DNA of 64,000 nt from Bacillus sp. FJAT-29814 (GCF_001510715.1 NZ_LMTJ01000004.1:62001-126000); one strand, 5' to 3'; shown: positions 40,907-49,942, counted from the first letter of the stretch. Translations and numbers: made by a program. Notes: a model not told the origin generated them from the letters alone.

Positions 40907-42139
40907 CTACAATTTCCCTTCAATTATTCTAATAAAAGTACCGACAAATCCCTTAGCATTATTTTTTAAACTATTCTTTAAAAGAAGCTTTCTTAATAGG
41001 TTTCTATCATATTTTGGTATTTTTCTATTAAGTAACTTCATTGTTAATAAACGAACTGGCAGTTGGCTCCTTCTGCTTTTTTGGAAGGGTTGGATTTTGT
41101 CGATATAAGTTAAATCCTTTAATGGCTCTAATGATAAAGAATTATTTTCCATCATTTCTTTTAACAGATCTTCACCTTTTTCCGTTCTACCGATAACTAG
41201 GCTAGTTCCAGCGCCTTCCTTGAAAGTTGGGTAACCCTTCTCATCGCCAACCCAACCATCACCGCAGCTTATGTCTGCAAATTCACCAATACCGTCAATA
41301 CACATCTTACATCTGTTGTTGAGCTTTTTATTTAGGATTTTACCCCAAGATTCCTCATAATCAGATGAAAACTCATTCGTATTAGTCTTGACTACTGTTT
41401 TACCCGGCCAGCCATTCCCTCTATACCTAAATGAAACAACATCTTTTTCCTCGACATTATGACTATTTAGAATATCAATGGTGGCGCTATGGCTTGGAAC
41501 CCCTGCACAAAAGAAGGAAATCATATACTTAAATGTTTCTTCAATAGTGGGGTTAACCATTGCATATTTTCTCATAGCGACAATATCACAAGGCTTTCCA
41601 ACTACTGCATATTTTTTCTGCGTATTTAATAGTTCGTTAACCGTGGTCAATGGTGCACTAGGTGCATATCTGCTACCGGAATTAACTAATATTTCTTCTC
41701 TTGAGGTGCTAATTTTTACTTCGTTTAAAAGTGGATTAATGTCACAAACACCAATGTGAAGGACTGCATCTATATATTTATTTTCTATAAGATATACTAA
41801 TATTGCTGAAATTACTCCACCCGAAGATCCTCTGTATCGGATTTCGTCATTTAAGGAATGGCCAAGTCCCATAGACTTGCTATTCCCCCAAAGAGTATTT
41901 TCAACGTTCTTATCCTTATTTAGTGCATAATGAGATAGTCCCAACCCGGGGCAAACGGAATTTAAAAGCTTTGTCTCTTCCTGGCTTAGCTCTTCTTCAT
42001 CTTTTAGTACTGGCTGTAAAAATCCCCTATCAGAAAGTTTCATATTCACTTTTTTATTAAATAAAGATTCACATAGGCCGCAACCTGAACATAAATTATT
42101 ACTTGTGATTTCTTCTAAAGAGAGCATTTTACTTATCAT
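40907..42139 (-). CDS. Coenzyme F420 hydrogenase beta-subunit-like Fe-S protein of polysaccharide loci
   Basis: 410 residues. The N-terminal 4Fe-4S motif is CSGCGLCESLF (about 17-27); a FrhB-like body follows, with YRGSSGGVISAILVYLIENK, VVGKPCDIVAMRKYA, ISFFCAGVPS and CKMCIDGIGEFADISCGDGW (more Cys). Proteins of this type occur next to polysaccharide pyruvyl transferases in many capsule loci, as here, and probably help a redox or transfer step in sugar modification. True F420 chemistry is unlikely in a Bacillus. An alternative start is four codons in. Overlaps the Wzx stop by 4 nt. Confidence 0.9.
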   Translation of the reverse strand: MISKMLSLEEITSNNLCSGCGLCESLFNKKVNMKLSDRGFLQPVLKDEEELSQEETKLLNSVCPGLGLSHYALNKDKNVENTLWGNSKSMGLGHSLNDEIRYRGSSGGVISAILVYLIENKYIDAVLHIGVCDINPLLNEVKISTSREEILVNSGSRYAPSAPLTTVNELLNTQKKYAVVGKPCDIVAMRKYAMVNPTIEETFKYMISFFCAGVPSHSATIDILNSHNVEEKDVVSFRYRGNGWPGKTVVKTNTNEFSSDYEESWGKILNKKLNNRCKMCIDGIGEFADISCGDGWVGDEKGYPTFKEGAGTSLVIGRTEKGEDLLKEMMENNSLSLEPLKDLTYIDKIQPFQKSRRSQLPVRLLTMKLLNRKIPKYDRNLLRKLLLKNSLKNNAKGFVGTFIRIIEGKL

Positions 42140-43569
42140 CCCTTTTCTCTTAAAGATTTTATATCTTTAATCGATACAATCTTTTTCTTGAATATTACAA
42201 ATACATATATGCCTACAAAAACAAGCCCAGAAAGGAAAAAGTTAACAATGTGATTTGATAAAAATATAGAAGATAAAATCTTCGTTATGATTATGATTGG
42301 TAGTGTAATAACAGATATTTTCACTATAAAAGTCCACTCAAGCATTTTAGCAATGCTAATACCGCTAAATTTCTGTGTATACCATAGCTGTAAATAAACG
42401 ATTAAAGAATGCATTAAAACGGCTGAAAGAACAGCACCATATAGTCCAAATATTTTACTAAACATCCAAAGAAAAACCACATTCGATACTGTTGCAAATA
42501 CTGTATTCATTAAAATATGATTTTGTTTATTTAGTATAATTAATACATTACTAAACGTCGTAACAGATAAAAGTAACTTAGTTAAATAAATTACAAAAAT
42601 AAACTTTGCACTTAGAAACTTATGCCCAAAAACAAGTTGAATATATTCCATGCTATAAAAGAGTAGAAACCAAAAAATTGGAATAACCACGACTACACTT
42701 ATTTTAAAGACATTATTCCATATATCAAAACTGCTTTTTATTATTTTCGTCTCTGAGTAGATTTCTGTCATCTTTCCAAGCACTAAGGTTGACAGTGTTA
42801 CAACTAGGATTGAAATGATTGGTATAGGCATTACTCCAGCGGAATAAATGGCAAACTGGCTTCTACTGAAGAATACCAAAACAAAAATGGAATCCAAATA
42901 GATATTTACATTTTGTATCACTGCGTTAAGCCCTAATGCAAATGACCTTTTAAACAAATTCTTAATAATAGTTATATCTAATTTAAAGGAAATATCCTTA
43001 TATATCGTAATCATTAAAACTATTAATCTTACTATATCGACAATCAATATACCATATAGAATATTTAATAGTTCAGTTTCCAGTAATGTAAAAAAAGTGC
43101 CCACTAATGAAAGGATTACATATGCTATAAGCGAAAATATTGCATATTTCCTAACTTTTTTAACTACTACAAATTTATTTTCAAGTAAGGCAAAAAAAGC
43201 CTGAAGAATCGCACTTAAAATAGTGACTTTATAAAACATACTGTTTAAATCTTTGTAAATGAAGGAAATCAGAAGATAAATAAACAATATAATTGAGCAA
43301 TATAAAATAAAAACAATAGTGCTATTCCAAAATATTTTATTTTTTGTTTCATTTTCCTTTTCGAGATTATAAAGGTAAAGGAAAACAAGGTTAACTCCCC
43401 AAGGAAGAATGACAACACCTAATGAAATTAATAGATTATATTCTCTAAATAAGGCATTTGTTGGTAGATCATACATTCTTGCAATAAGCATTGTTAAAAG
43501 TAGTAAGTAAACTGCTCTAGCAAATTTACTTACTGTAATAATCAATGAATCTTTTAGTAATTTATTCAT
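42136..43569 (-). CDS. Wzx-type flippase (polysaccharide biosynthesis protein)
   Basis: 477 residues with about 12-14 hydrophobic segments over the whole length, starting LLKDSLIITVSKFARAVYLL. Within the body, LYGAVLSAVLMHSLIVYLQL and AIYSAGVMPIPIISILVVTL fit the MOP/PST exporter superfamily. It would flip undecaprenyl-diphosphate-linked repeat units to the outer face for Wzy polymerisation. It lies 7 nt after the pyruvyl transferase gene and overlaps the Fe-S protein gene by 4 nt. Confidence 0.9.
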   Translation of the reverse strand: MNKLLKDSLIITVSKFARAVYLLLLTMLIARMYDLPTNALFREYNLLISLGVVILPWGVNLVFLYLYNLEKENETKNKIFWNSTIVFILYCSIILFIYLLISFIYKDLNSMFYKVTILSAILQAFFALLENKFVVVKKVRKYAIFSLIAYVILSLVGTFFTLLETELLNILYGILIVDIVRLIVLMITIYKDISFKLDITIIKNLFKRSFALGLNAVIQNVNIYLDSIFVLVFFSRSQFAIYSAGVMPIPIISILVVTLSTLVLGKMTEIYSETKIIKSSFDIWNNVFKISVVVVIPIFWFLLFYSMEYIQLVFGHKFLSAKFIFVIYLTKLLLSVTTFSNVLIILNKQNHILMNTVFATVSNVVFLWMFSKIFGLYGAVLSAVLMHSLIVYLQLWYTQKFSGISIAKMLEWTFIVKISVITLPIIIITKILSSIFLSNHIVNFFLSGLVFVGIYVFVIFKKKIVSIKDIKSLREKG

Positions 43570-43576
43570 AAGTAAT

Positions 43577-44782
43577 CTACTCGATTTTATCTTTTATTAT
43601 GTTAAATTTCTTAATGGCCGTTTTGATATTATCGGATAGAGTATTTTTTAGTTTATCTCTGTTTTCGAAGTTATCCTTAATAATTCTAATGATTTGCTTA
43701 TTGTCATAGACTTTTGGATCTGCAACAGCGTCGCCGGCACCTAAGTCATTCCAAATTCCATGGAATTTCCTACTGTAAGCAATTGGAACTGTAGGGACAA
43801 ATGAAGAGATTGCTGCTATACAAGCATGCATTCTTCCTCCAATAAAGAAATCCATTTGGGCAATAAGACCTTTAATTTCATGCTCTTTTAAGTTCCCATC
43901 TAAAACAAAAATTCTTTTTTCGTAATTCCCTTTAAAATACTCCAAAACATTCAATGAAGCTAATAGGTCATTTTCAACTTCAAAGCCTTCCGGAACTACA
44001 TGTGGAGTTAAAACAATTACCGTTTCAGGTATTGTCATGAAATACTCTATAATAGAAATAGATAATTCATTATATGGTTCCTTGAATCCAAACATATTAT
44101 CTTTACTATATCCTCCGTTATAAAGTAAACCGCTTATATTCAACCCAATGAAAATCGGTTGTTTTTCATTACCACGATATAAATCTTTTAAGTTCACCTT
44201 GTCATCTTTTTTCATATAAAATGCAATATCAGGTGTCCTATTAACCGGCTTTTTAATACCTAAATCTTCTTTCACTACTTTTTCACTTATGGAATCTCTG
44301 ACAAATATCTCGCTAGCATTATTTAGTAAATTTCTTGCTATCAGTTGAGATGATTTCTTCTTAAATGGGCCAATAGTTTGTGGCATAAAAACTAATTTTA
44401 CCCCATTTTTATTACAAAGATACTTTACGATTGAGTGAAGTATTAATCTTTTTTGGCCGTAAATATCACTAAAACTATCGCCTTCACTTATATCCAACAC
44501 CTGGTCAAAGCCTTTTAAGAAGGTTTTCAATTCGGAAATGTATTTAGAAAGTGATAAAGGATTTTTCATATTTTGTTTAAATTTAAATGGTATCTCTTTC
44601 ACAGATAATTCTTTATTTGAACTTTGAATTTTGTGTGTCCTTACTTGATCCGTGCTATATGATAATATTTCGATTTTATCTACTTGTAAATTATCTATTA
44701 AATAATTTATTGTTCCCCTTGTTAATGCGTTAACACCCTTGTTGCCTGAAATCAACGAGGCACCTACAATCAAAAATTTCAT
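43577..44782 (-). CDS. Polysaccharide pyruvyl transferase family protein
   Basis: 401 residues. Family features: GASLISGNKGVNALTRGTIN (7-26), VLDISEGDSFSDIYG (about 96-110), LVFMPQTIGPFKK (about 129-141), and the C-terminal FIGGRMHACIAAISSFVPTV followed by YSRKFHGIWNDLG. These enzymes add a pyruvyl ketal from phosphoenolpyruvate to a sugar, giving the polymer negative charge. GAGGAG precedes the ATG. The paired FrhB-like gene two positions downstream supports the call. Confidence 0.93.
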   Translation of the reverse strand: MKFLIVGASLISGNKGVNALTRGTINYLIDNLQVDKIEILSYSTDQVRTHKIQSSNKELSVKEIPFKFKQNMKNPLSLSKYISELKTFLKGFDQVLDISEGDSFSDIYGQKRLILHSIVKYLCNKNGVKLVFMPQTIGPFKKKSSQLIARNLLNNASEIFVRDSISEKVVKEDLGIKKPVNRTPDIAFYMKKDDKVNLKDLYRGNEKQPIFIGLNISGLLYNGGYSKDNMFGFKEPYNELSISIIEYFMTIPETVIVLTPHVVPEGFEVENDLLASLNVLEYFKGNYEKRIFVLDGNLKEHEIKGLIAQMDFFIGGRMHACIAAISSFVPTVPIAYSRKFHGIWNDLGAGDAVADPKVYDNKQIIRIIKDNFENRDKLKNTLSDNIKTAIKKFNIIKDKIE

Positions 44783-44888
44783 TTAATAACTCTCCTCATA
44801 TCCTTGCACTTAAATTAAATTTCAAATGGAAAAGATGAAGCAATAAGGGTCTCCATCTTAGTTTTGTTCACTATATTTCACTTTTCTA

Positions 44889-45578
44889 CTAATAAGCACC
44901 TTTTCTCATTAATACCTGTACAATTGTTTTAAAAATAATTTTTATATCTAGGGTTAAACTCCTATTATAGACATAGTACAACTCTATTTCTACTCTCTCT
45001 GGATACCCAATATCACTTCTTCCACATACTTGCCAGTATCCTGTTATTCCTGGTTTTACAGATAAGAAATCCGCCTTTTTATCATTGTATTCATTTAACT
45101 CTTCCACTACAACTGGCCTCGGGCCTACTAAACTCATATCCCCTTTTAATACATTGAGGAATTGTGGAAGTTCATCTAAACTAGTTTTACGAATAAATCT
45201 TCCGAATTCAGTAATTCTTGGGTCTTCATCTTGCTCCAACTTAAAGTTATTATTTATATATTTATTGTACAATTCTTTGTTTTCTTTTAATTTATTTTCA
45301 GCATCCACTACCATAGATCTGAATTTATAAATATAAAATTTACGTCCATCTTTTCCAATCCTAACTTGCCTAAAAAAGATTGGGCCTTTATTTGGCCCAA
45401 AAAAATAAAAACTACTTAATACTATTAAACATGGGAAGGTTAACAAAAGTCCGATTGTTGCCCCAATAATATCTATTAACCTTTTAACAACTAAATACAA
45501 TTTATTTTCGTTTTCTTTTAATACTAATGATTTTTCTCCTTCAATATAACTAACCTCTTGATTTGCAAGATTAGACAT
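44889..45578 (-). CDS. Initiating sugar transferase (undecaprenyl-phosphate phosphoglycosyltransferase)
   Basis: 229 residues. Short cytosolic N-terminus, a re-entrant or membrane helix (LIDIIGATIGLLLTFPCLIV, about 35-54), then the bacterial sugar-transferase core: PIFFRQVRIGKDGRKFYIYK, FRSMVVDAE, ITEFGRFIRKTSLDELPQFL, NVLKGDMSLVGPRPV, SVKPGITGYWQVCGRSDI. It transfers sugar-1-phosphate from a UDP-sugar to undecaprenyl phosphate, the first step of repeat-unit assembly. GAAGGTAGGGG precedes the start. A decayed paralogue lies 0.3 kb upstream. Confidence 0.95.
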   Translation of the reverse strand: MSNLANQEVSYIEGEKSLVLKENENKLYLVVKRLIDIIGATIGLLLTFPCLIVLSSFYFFGPNKGPIFFRQVRIGKDGRKFYIYKFRSMVVDAENKLKENKELYNKYINNNFKLEQDEDPRITEFGRFIRKTSLDELPQFLNVLKGDMSLVGPRPVVVEELNEYNDKKADFLSVKPGITGYWQVCGRSDIGYPERVEIELYYVYNRSLTLDIKIIFKTIVQVLMRKGAY

Positions 45579-45597
45579 CCATGACCCCTACCTTCTC

Positions 45598-45704
45598 TCA
45601 ATACCAAAACTTTTTCTTCTCTAGTAATGCAATTAGATTTTTAAGATAATATAGTACATTATAATGAAGTTCTTCGTTCGGCAACGCAAATTTAATAGTG
45701 CGAC
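45598..45704 (-). pseudogene. galU: 3' fragment of a second galU
   Basis: About 35 codons plus stop: TIKFALPNEELHYNVLYYLK then NLIALLEKKKFWY. This aligns with the end of the intact GalU at 46.1 kb ([33 protein letters not shown]). The rest of the gene is absent. It sits directly before the intact sugar transferase gene, repeating the order galU - sugar transferase seen at 46.1 kb. Confidence 0.85.
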
Positions 45705-45891
45705 ATAACACCAAATACCTTTAAAATCACATGCATACATTTTTTCAGTTTAATTCAGCTAGTTATCGCAACTTTTAATCCGGATTTCTTCAACTACGCA
45801 TGGTTCTTGAGGAACTTCAAATATAAAACAAATACGGTAAATATGACATCTCATGCGGAATTTAAATATTTTGATTTTATTTCTATTTAAC

Positions 45892-46101
45892 CTAACTCTC
45901 TTTTGCAAGAAAAAAACTTTTTCCGGTAGGGTCTTCACTCTTGATTAAAATGCCGATAATAATTAATAGAGGACTTAATAGAATGATTCCACCTAATGTA
46001 CCGACATCTCTTTGTAAAAAGATAGAGCCTTCCGTCATGTACTATACTTTAGAGCTCTGTTTTTTCAAATAACTAACATTCTGATTTGCTAAATTATGCA
46101 A
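45892..46101 (-). pseudogene. N-terminal remnant of a second sugar transferase
   Basis: The start reads NLANQNVSYLKKQ, nearly the start of the intact enzyme (NLANQEVSYIEGE). After a stop, the frame continues as LGGIILLSPLLIIIGILIKS then EDPTGKSFF, the membrane helix and following turn of this family. The C-terminal catalytic domain is gone. The unit is a decayed duplicate. Confidence 0.8.
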
Positions 46102-46121
46102 CTGTGACCCCTTCCTTCTCT

Positions 46122-47015
46122 CTATACCAGTACTTTTTCTTTTTCTGATGAAGAAACTAGATTTTTTAGGTACTCTAGCATGTCATCGTGGAGATCTTCA
46201 TGCTGCAGTGCAAATTCGATTGTAGTTTTAACAAACCCAAACTTTTCACCGACATCATACCGTTTACCTTCAAAATCATAGGCAAACACCCGTTGAATTT
46301 GATTTAGCTGGTGAATCGCATCAGTTAACTGAATTTCCCCTCCGGCACCTGTTTCTTGACGTTCCAAGAACATGAAAATTTCCGGCGTTAACACATAGCG
46401 GCCCATTATTGCTAGATTAGACGGAGCTGTACCTTGCTTTGGTTTTTCTACGAAATTACTTACTTGGTAGCGACGGCCATCCTGCATGGAAAGGTCAATA
46501 ATGCCATAACGATGGGTTTCATTGTCAGGTACCTGTTGCACACCGATCACAGAAGAAAAGGTTTCTTCATATTGGTTTATTAATTGTTTTAAGCAAGGTG
46601 TGTCGCTTTGGACGATATCATCGCCCAACAGCACCGCAAACGGTTCATTTCCGATAAAGTTTCGTGCACACCATACTGCATGCCCAAGGCCTTTCGGCTC
46701 TTTTTGGCGAATATAATGGATGTCTGCTAGATTGGAAGAATATTGCACCTTATCTAACAAGTCATATTTTTCCTTCTCAATCAGGTTTCGTTCAAGCTCC
46801 GGCGCCATGTCAAAATGGTCTTCAATCGCGCGCTTCCCTTTACCTGTTACAATGATAATATCCTCAATCCCTGACGCCACCGCTTCCTCCACTATGTATT
46901 GAATAGTGGGCTTGTCCACAATTGGGAGCATTTCCTTTGGCATTGCTTTTGTCACTGGTAGAAATCTTGTTCCCAGACCAGCTGCCGGGATGATGGCTTT
47001 TCTTACTTTTTTCAA
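46122..47015 (-). CDS. galU: UTP--glucose-1-phosphate uridylyltransferase
   Basis: 297 residues. [20 protein letters not shown], then [20 protein letters not shown] at the N-terminus; [20 protein letters not shown] and LLGDDIV near 108-134; [20 protein letters not shown] near 190-209; GEIQLTDAI near 236; [18 protein letters not shown] near the end. All are GalU/GtaB features. It makes UDP-glucose for polysaccharide and teichoic acid synthesis. TTG start 7 nt behind GGAGGAG. It lies between the kinase/phosphatase genes and the sugar transferase; 350 bp of non-coding DNA separates it from ywqE. Confidence 0.97.
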   Translation of the reverse strand: MKKVRKAIIPAAGLGTRFLPVTKAMPKEMLPIVDKPTIQYIVEEAVASGIEDIIIVTGKGKRAIEDHFDMAPELERNLIEKEKYDLLDKVQYSSNLADIHYIRQKEPKGLGHAVWCARNFIGNEPFAVLLGDDIVQSDTPCLKQLINQYEETFSSVIGVQQVPDNETHRYGIIDLSMQDGRRYQVSNFVEKPKQGTAPSNLAIMGRYVLTPEIFMFLERQETGAGGEIQLTDAIHQLNQIQRVFAYDFEGKRYDVGEKFGFVKTTIEFALQHEDLHDDMLEYLKNLVSSSEKEKVLV

Positions 47016-47059
47016 ACTTTTCTCCTCCGTTTTCTCTATTTCGCTTTTCTAAATATATG

Positions 47060-47130
47060 GTCAAAAAAATAAATATCTAATGGAATTGCAAGTGCTTTCA
47101 CACTTATTCTTTCATTAGATATCTATTCAT
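47060..47130. repeat. Inverted repeat upstream of galU
   Basis: AATATCTAATGGAA (about 47070-47083) and TTCATTAGATAT (about 47111-47122) form a long-loop inverted repeat of about 12 bp. It might be the end of an inserted element or a regulatory hairpin. Confidence 0.45.
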
Positions 47131-47139
47131 CTTGTTATT

Positions 47140-47300
47140 TTAAATCGGGCATCTAACCCGTCCTCACGTCATGCTCTCGACGACTCGCGTCTAAGGCCTG
47201 TCCTACTATCGACCCACAGCATGACCGAGTGCCCCCATGGATAACGGACAGGGAAGCCTCGCCGTTCAGGTATTAAGCCTGATTAAGATGTTTAATTTTT
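47140..47300. other. GC-rich non-coding segment, candidate structured RNA or mobile-element end
   Basis: About 150 bp clearly richer in GC than its surroundings, without an open frame, inserted between ywqE and galU. It has many short self-complementary words (CGGGCATCTAACCCG; CGACGACTCGCG; CTGTCC/GGACAG). The minus strand could fold as a leader of galU. The composition jump and isolated position also suggest a relic, perhaps the non-coding end of an IS110-like element. I cannot decide. Confidence 0.35.
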
Positions 47301-47332
47301 TGTAATCTCAACTCAGCTTAATTTTTTCATGG

Positions 47333-47352
47333 ATCGCCCCATCAGGGCGGTT
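47333..47352 (-). terminator. Possible terminator after ywqE
   Basis: CCGCCCTGATGGGGCG is a GC-rich hairpin 13 nt after the ywqE stop. The U-tract is weak on the minus strand (ATCCATGAAAAAATT), so confidence is low. Confidence 0.4.
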
Positions 47353-47364
47353 ATTTTATTCAGG

Positions 47365-48129
47365 TTAGAAGATACCCAAGAACTTTTTCTTTTTCACGCG
47401 TTCCGGAATCTCTTTATACACATGCTGCCCTGCAATCACCAGCTCAGCATTCTCCTTCAGCATATACACCAGTTCATTTCCGTATTTCTCTTGAATGAGA
47501 CTATAAGCCTCTTTCATTTTAAAATTCCTGTTCCCGGTATTATGGGCATCAGAGGCGATGAAATGGGTTAAACTTGCTTCAATTAACTGCAGTGAAAAAC
47601 CTTTAATCTTTTTTCCAAAATCACCGCAAACACTTGCAGCTGTTATTTGTGTTAATGCGCCTTTTTTCACAAGCTGATACAACACTTCCGGCTGTTCGAC
47701 AATTTGCTGATTCCGTTCCGGATGGACAATAATCGGAGTCAGGCCGTTTAGCTGCATATCGAAGAACAACTTATCCGTGTATCTTGGAACATGGCTCGAT
47801 GAGAACTCGACCAATACATACTGCGAATGGTTTACCGGCATGATCTCTCCCAGCTCGTATCCTTCCAGCAATTCGCCATGGAGGCGCACTTCCTGACCTG
47901 GGAGCACTTTTAAATCTATTTTTTCCGCCTGAAAAACTTGGTTTAATTTTTCTACTTCCCCAATAATCGTCTGCTTCGGGTTTTCGTATTGATTATTGAG
48001 ATGATGCGGCGTTGCGACAATTGTCGTAATTCCCTGTTCTACAGCCTTTCGCGCCATTTCGATACTTTCGGCTAAATCTCTTGCCCCATCATCCACTTGG
48101 GGCAAGATATGACAATGTAAATCCACCAT
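47365..48129 (-). CDS. ywqE: Tyrosine-protein phosphatase (CpsB/YwqE, PHP superfamily)
   Basis: 254 residues. Metal-binding PHP motifs are MVDLHCHILPQVDDGARD (1-18), VATPHH (38-43), PGQEVRLHGELLEG (about 85-98), PIIVHPERNQQI (about 132-143) and FIASDAHNTGNR (about 190-201). It dephosphorylates the tyrosine kinase YwqD and other targets, which sets the cycle of exopolysaccharide assembly. AAAGGGG precedes the ATG. Third gene of the ywqCDE operon at the head of the polysaccharide locus. Confidence 0.96.
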   Translation of the reverse strand: MVDLHCHILPQVDDGARDLAESIEMARKAVEQGITTIVATPHHLNNQYENPKQTIIGEVEKLNQVFQAEKIDLKVLPGQEVRLHGELLEGYELGEIMPVNHSQYVLVEFSSSHVPRYTDKLFFDMQLNGLTPIIVHPERNQQIVEQPEVLYQLVKKGALTQITAASVCGDFGKKIKGFSLQLIEASLTHFIASDAHNTGNRNFKMKEAYSLIQEKYGNELVYMLKENAELVIAGQHVYKEIPERVKKKKFLGIF

Positions 48130-48228
48130 TTTCCCCGCCCCTTTCCAGTAAACTGTTAATTTTCTAGTACTTTATCATCTTACCAAAGTCGAAAGTAACA
48201 GGAAAGGGGGAAGATTTGTCGAAATTTG

Positions 48229-48951
48229 TTACTTCGCACCGTATGACCCATAGTAATAATAGTAATCGCTCTTTTGAACATCCTTATGGTTTAATACGAC
48301 ACCCAACAGTTTGCTTTGGGCATTTCCAAGCAATTCCTTCGCCTTCTTGGCCTGGTCAATTTCTGTCTTTTCACTAAATACGACTAAGATCGAGCCGTCC
48401 ACTTGGTTCGCCAAAATTTGCGGGTCCGCCACCGCTAATAATGGCGGTGTATCAAAAATGATATAGTCAAACTCTTCCTTTGCTTCCTCGATAAATTGCT
48501 CCATCGATTTCGAGCTCAACAGCTCAGCAGGGTTGGGCGGAATCGGCCCGCTTGTTAAAATATATAAATCCAGCTCTTCGGTTTCTTGGATTGTTTTATC
48601 CATTGATCGTTGCTTTGTTAATACGGTCGTAAATCCGAATAAATTATCTACCGCAAACGTATGATGTACCGTCGGCTTACGAAGGTCAGCATCGACCAAT
48701 AAAACCTTCTTGCCTAACTGGGCGAATGTCACCGCAAGGTTTGAGGCGGTTGTTGACTTTCCTTCTCCAGGGCCGGATGAGGTAACCATGATTGCTCTAA
48801 TTTCTTCATCGATAGAAGAGTACTGGATATTCGTCCGAATCGTCCGGTATTGCTCCGCAATCGGTGATTTCGGTGCAATCGCCGTAATCAGTTTGCGGCC
48901 CGGGTCTCTGCTCAGTTGTTTTTTCTTTTTTCTAAGAGCCAACTGTCTCAC
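48229..48951 (-). CDS. ywqD: BY-type tyrosine kinase (CpsD/YwqD)
   Basis: 240 residues. Walker A SSGPGEGKSTTASNLAVTFA (about 58-77), Walker A' KKVLLVDADLRKP, Walker B IIFDTPPLLAVAD, and a C-terminal tyrosine cluster SDYYYYYGSYGAK that is autophosphorylated. It forms a complex with the membrane activator encoded just upstream and is reversed by YwqE. GTG start behind AAGGG, overlapping the ywqC end by 20 nt. It controls chain length and export of the exopolysaccharide and can phosphorylate UDP-sugar enzymes. Confidence 0.96.
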   Translation of the reverse strand: MRQLALRKKKKQLSRDPGRKLITAIAPKSPIAEQYRTIRTNIQYSSIDEEIRAIMVTSSGPGEGKSTTASNLAVTFAQLGKKVLLVDADLRKPTVHHTFAVDNLFGFTTVLTKQRSMDKTIQETEELDLYILTSGPIPPNPAELLSSKSMEQFIEEAKEEFDYIIFDTPPLLAVADPQILANQVDGSILVVFSEKTEIDQAKKAKELLGNAQSKLLGVVLNHKDVQKSDYYYYYGSYGAK

Positions 48952-49681
48952 CTCTTACCCTTGAATTTCTTGCTGATCGTCTTGCCTTTAGTTCTTCCAT
49001 CTTTTGATCATCAATCGTGGAGATGACCCCTAAAATCGGAAGTCCCAATTCTTTTTCTATATCCTGCTCGTTTTTAATTGTGCTATCGAAGTATTCCAGC
49101 AGGAATGCCACTCCGACACCAGCCATTAAACCGACTACAAGTGCAATCGCCACGTTCATTAACGGTCTCGGTTTGATGGGTGATGGATTCTCACCTACAT
49201 CCGCCTTGGCGAGGATGCTGACGTTATCGACGTTCATGATATTGGCAATTTCCTTTTTAAACACTTCAGCTGTCTTATTGGCAATTAGTGCAGCAGTGTC
49301 AGGATTCGGGTCCTGAACCGATACATTTACCACTTGGGAATCCTTTTCGCTGCCGACGGTAATTTTTTCATTCAATTGCGCGGCATTCATGCCTAAATCA
49401 AGGTCATCTGCCACAATATCTAGAATCGCCGGGCTTTTGATTATGACATTGTAGGTATTAATCAATTGAAGGTTGGTCTGTACTTCACTCGGGCTGTAAA
49501 ATGCTTGGTCATTTTTCGCTTGGTTGACAAGAATCTGCGTTGAAGCCTGATAAATCGGGGTTAAGAAAAAATAACTGACAACGCCGCTGACAAGGCCGGC
49601 AATCGCAGTAATGGAAATGATTAATAACAATCGCTTTTTAAGCGTCTCGAACAACTCTTTCAAACTAATAGTCTCTTCCAT
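48932..49681 (-). CDS. ywqC: Wzz-domain membrane modulator/activator of the tyrosine kinase (CpsC/YwqC)
   Basis: 249 residues. An N-terminal Wzz domain begins ISLKELFETLKKRLLLIISI and has a first membrane helix (about 17-40). The extracytoplasmic part (about 41-175) has YQASTQILVNQAKNDQ and VVNVSVQDPNPDTAALIANK. A second membrane helix follows (NVAIALVVGLMAGVGVAFLL, about 178-197), then a cytosolic tail EQDIEKELGLPILGVIS that activates the kinase. AGGAGG lies 6 nt before the ATG. First gene of the polysaccharide locus. Confidence 0.95.
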   Translation of the reverse strand: MEETISLKELFETLKKRLLLIISITAIAGLVSGVVSYFFLTPIYQASTQILVNQAKNDQAFYSPSEVQTNLQLINTYNVIIKSPAILDIVADDLDLGMNAAQLNEKITVGSEKDSQVVNVSVQDPNPDTAALIANKTAEVFKKEIANIMNVDNVSILAKADVGENPSPIKPRPLMNVAIALVVGLMAGVGVAFLLEYFDSTIKNEQDIEKELGLPILGVISTIDDQKMEELKARRSARNSRVRGETVGS

Positions 49682-49704
49682 TTTGTCCTCCTAAATATCT
49701 ACAT

Positions 49705-49740
49705 ACAATTGGATATTATATCATAATTTGTCGTATATTT
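49705..49740 (-). promoter_or_regulatory. Candidate promoter of the ywqCDE/polysaccharide operon
   Basis: On the minus strand TGATATAAT is an extended -10 (TG-N-TATAAT, about 49713-49721), about 35 nt before the ywqC ATG. It overlaps TCATAATTTGT (49721-49731), which recurs at 49852-49862 and before the EAL-kinase operon. A single GTTCTTT (49824-49830), as in SinR sites of B. subtilis, lies further upstream; on its own it may be chance. Confidence 0.45.
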
Positions 49741-49899
49741 TCAGTCTTTTGTCGAAACATCACTCTTTTAATTAAACAACTTTTTGTAAGATTTTTGAAG
49801 GGGTTTTACTATTTTGGTAATAAGTTCTTTTATTAATTTTGACAAACCCCGTCATAATTTGTAATTTTTCGTAGAATCAAGAGGATAGTTGGAAGATAT

Positions 49900-49911
49900 T
49901 TCTGCTATAAT
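49900..49911 (+). promoter_or_regulatory. Extended -10 promoter of the SGNH-type gene
   Basis: TGCTATAAT (49903-49911) is an extended -10 hexamer; the ATG follows 32 nt downstream. No good -35 is seen at the right distance. Confidence 0.5.
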
Positions 49912-49942
49912 AGGATTGCACTAGATTTGGGGGTTATCACAC

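Noticed and set aside
40907-42139. Genuine coenzyme F420-reducing hydrogenase subunit
   Set aside because: No other hydrogenase genes are present and Bacillaceae are not known to make F420; the capsule-locus setting explains the homologue.
47140-47300. tRNA or rRNA fragment
   Set aside because: No cloverleaf, CCA-end arrangement or conserved rRNA word could be found, despite the GC-rich content.
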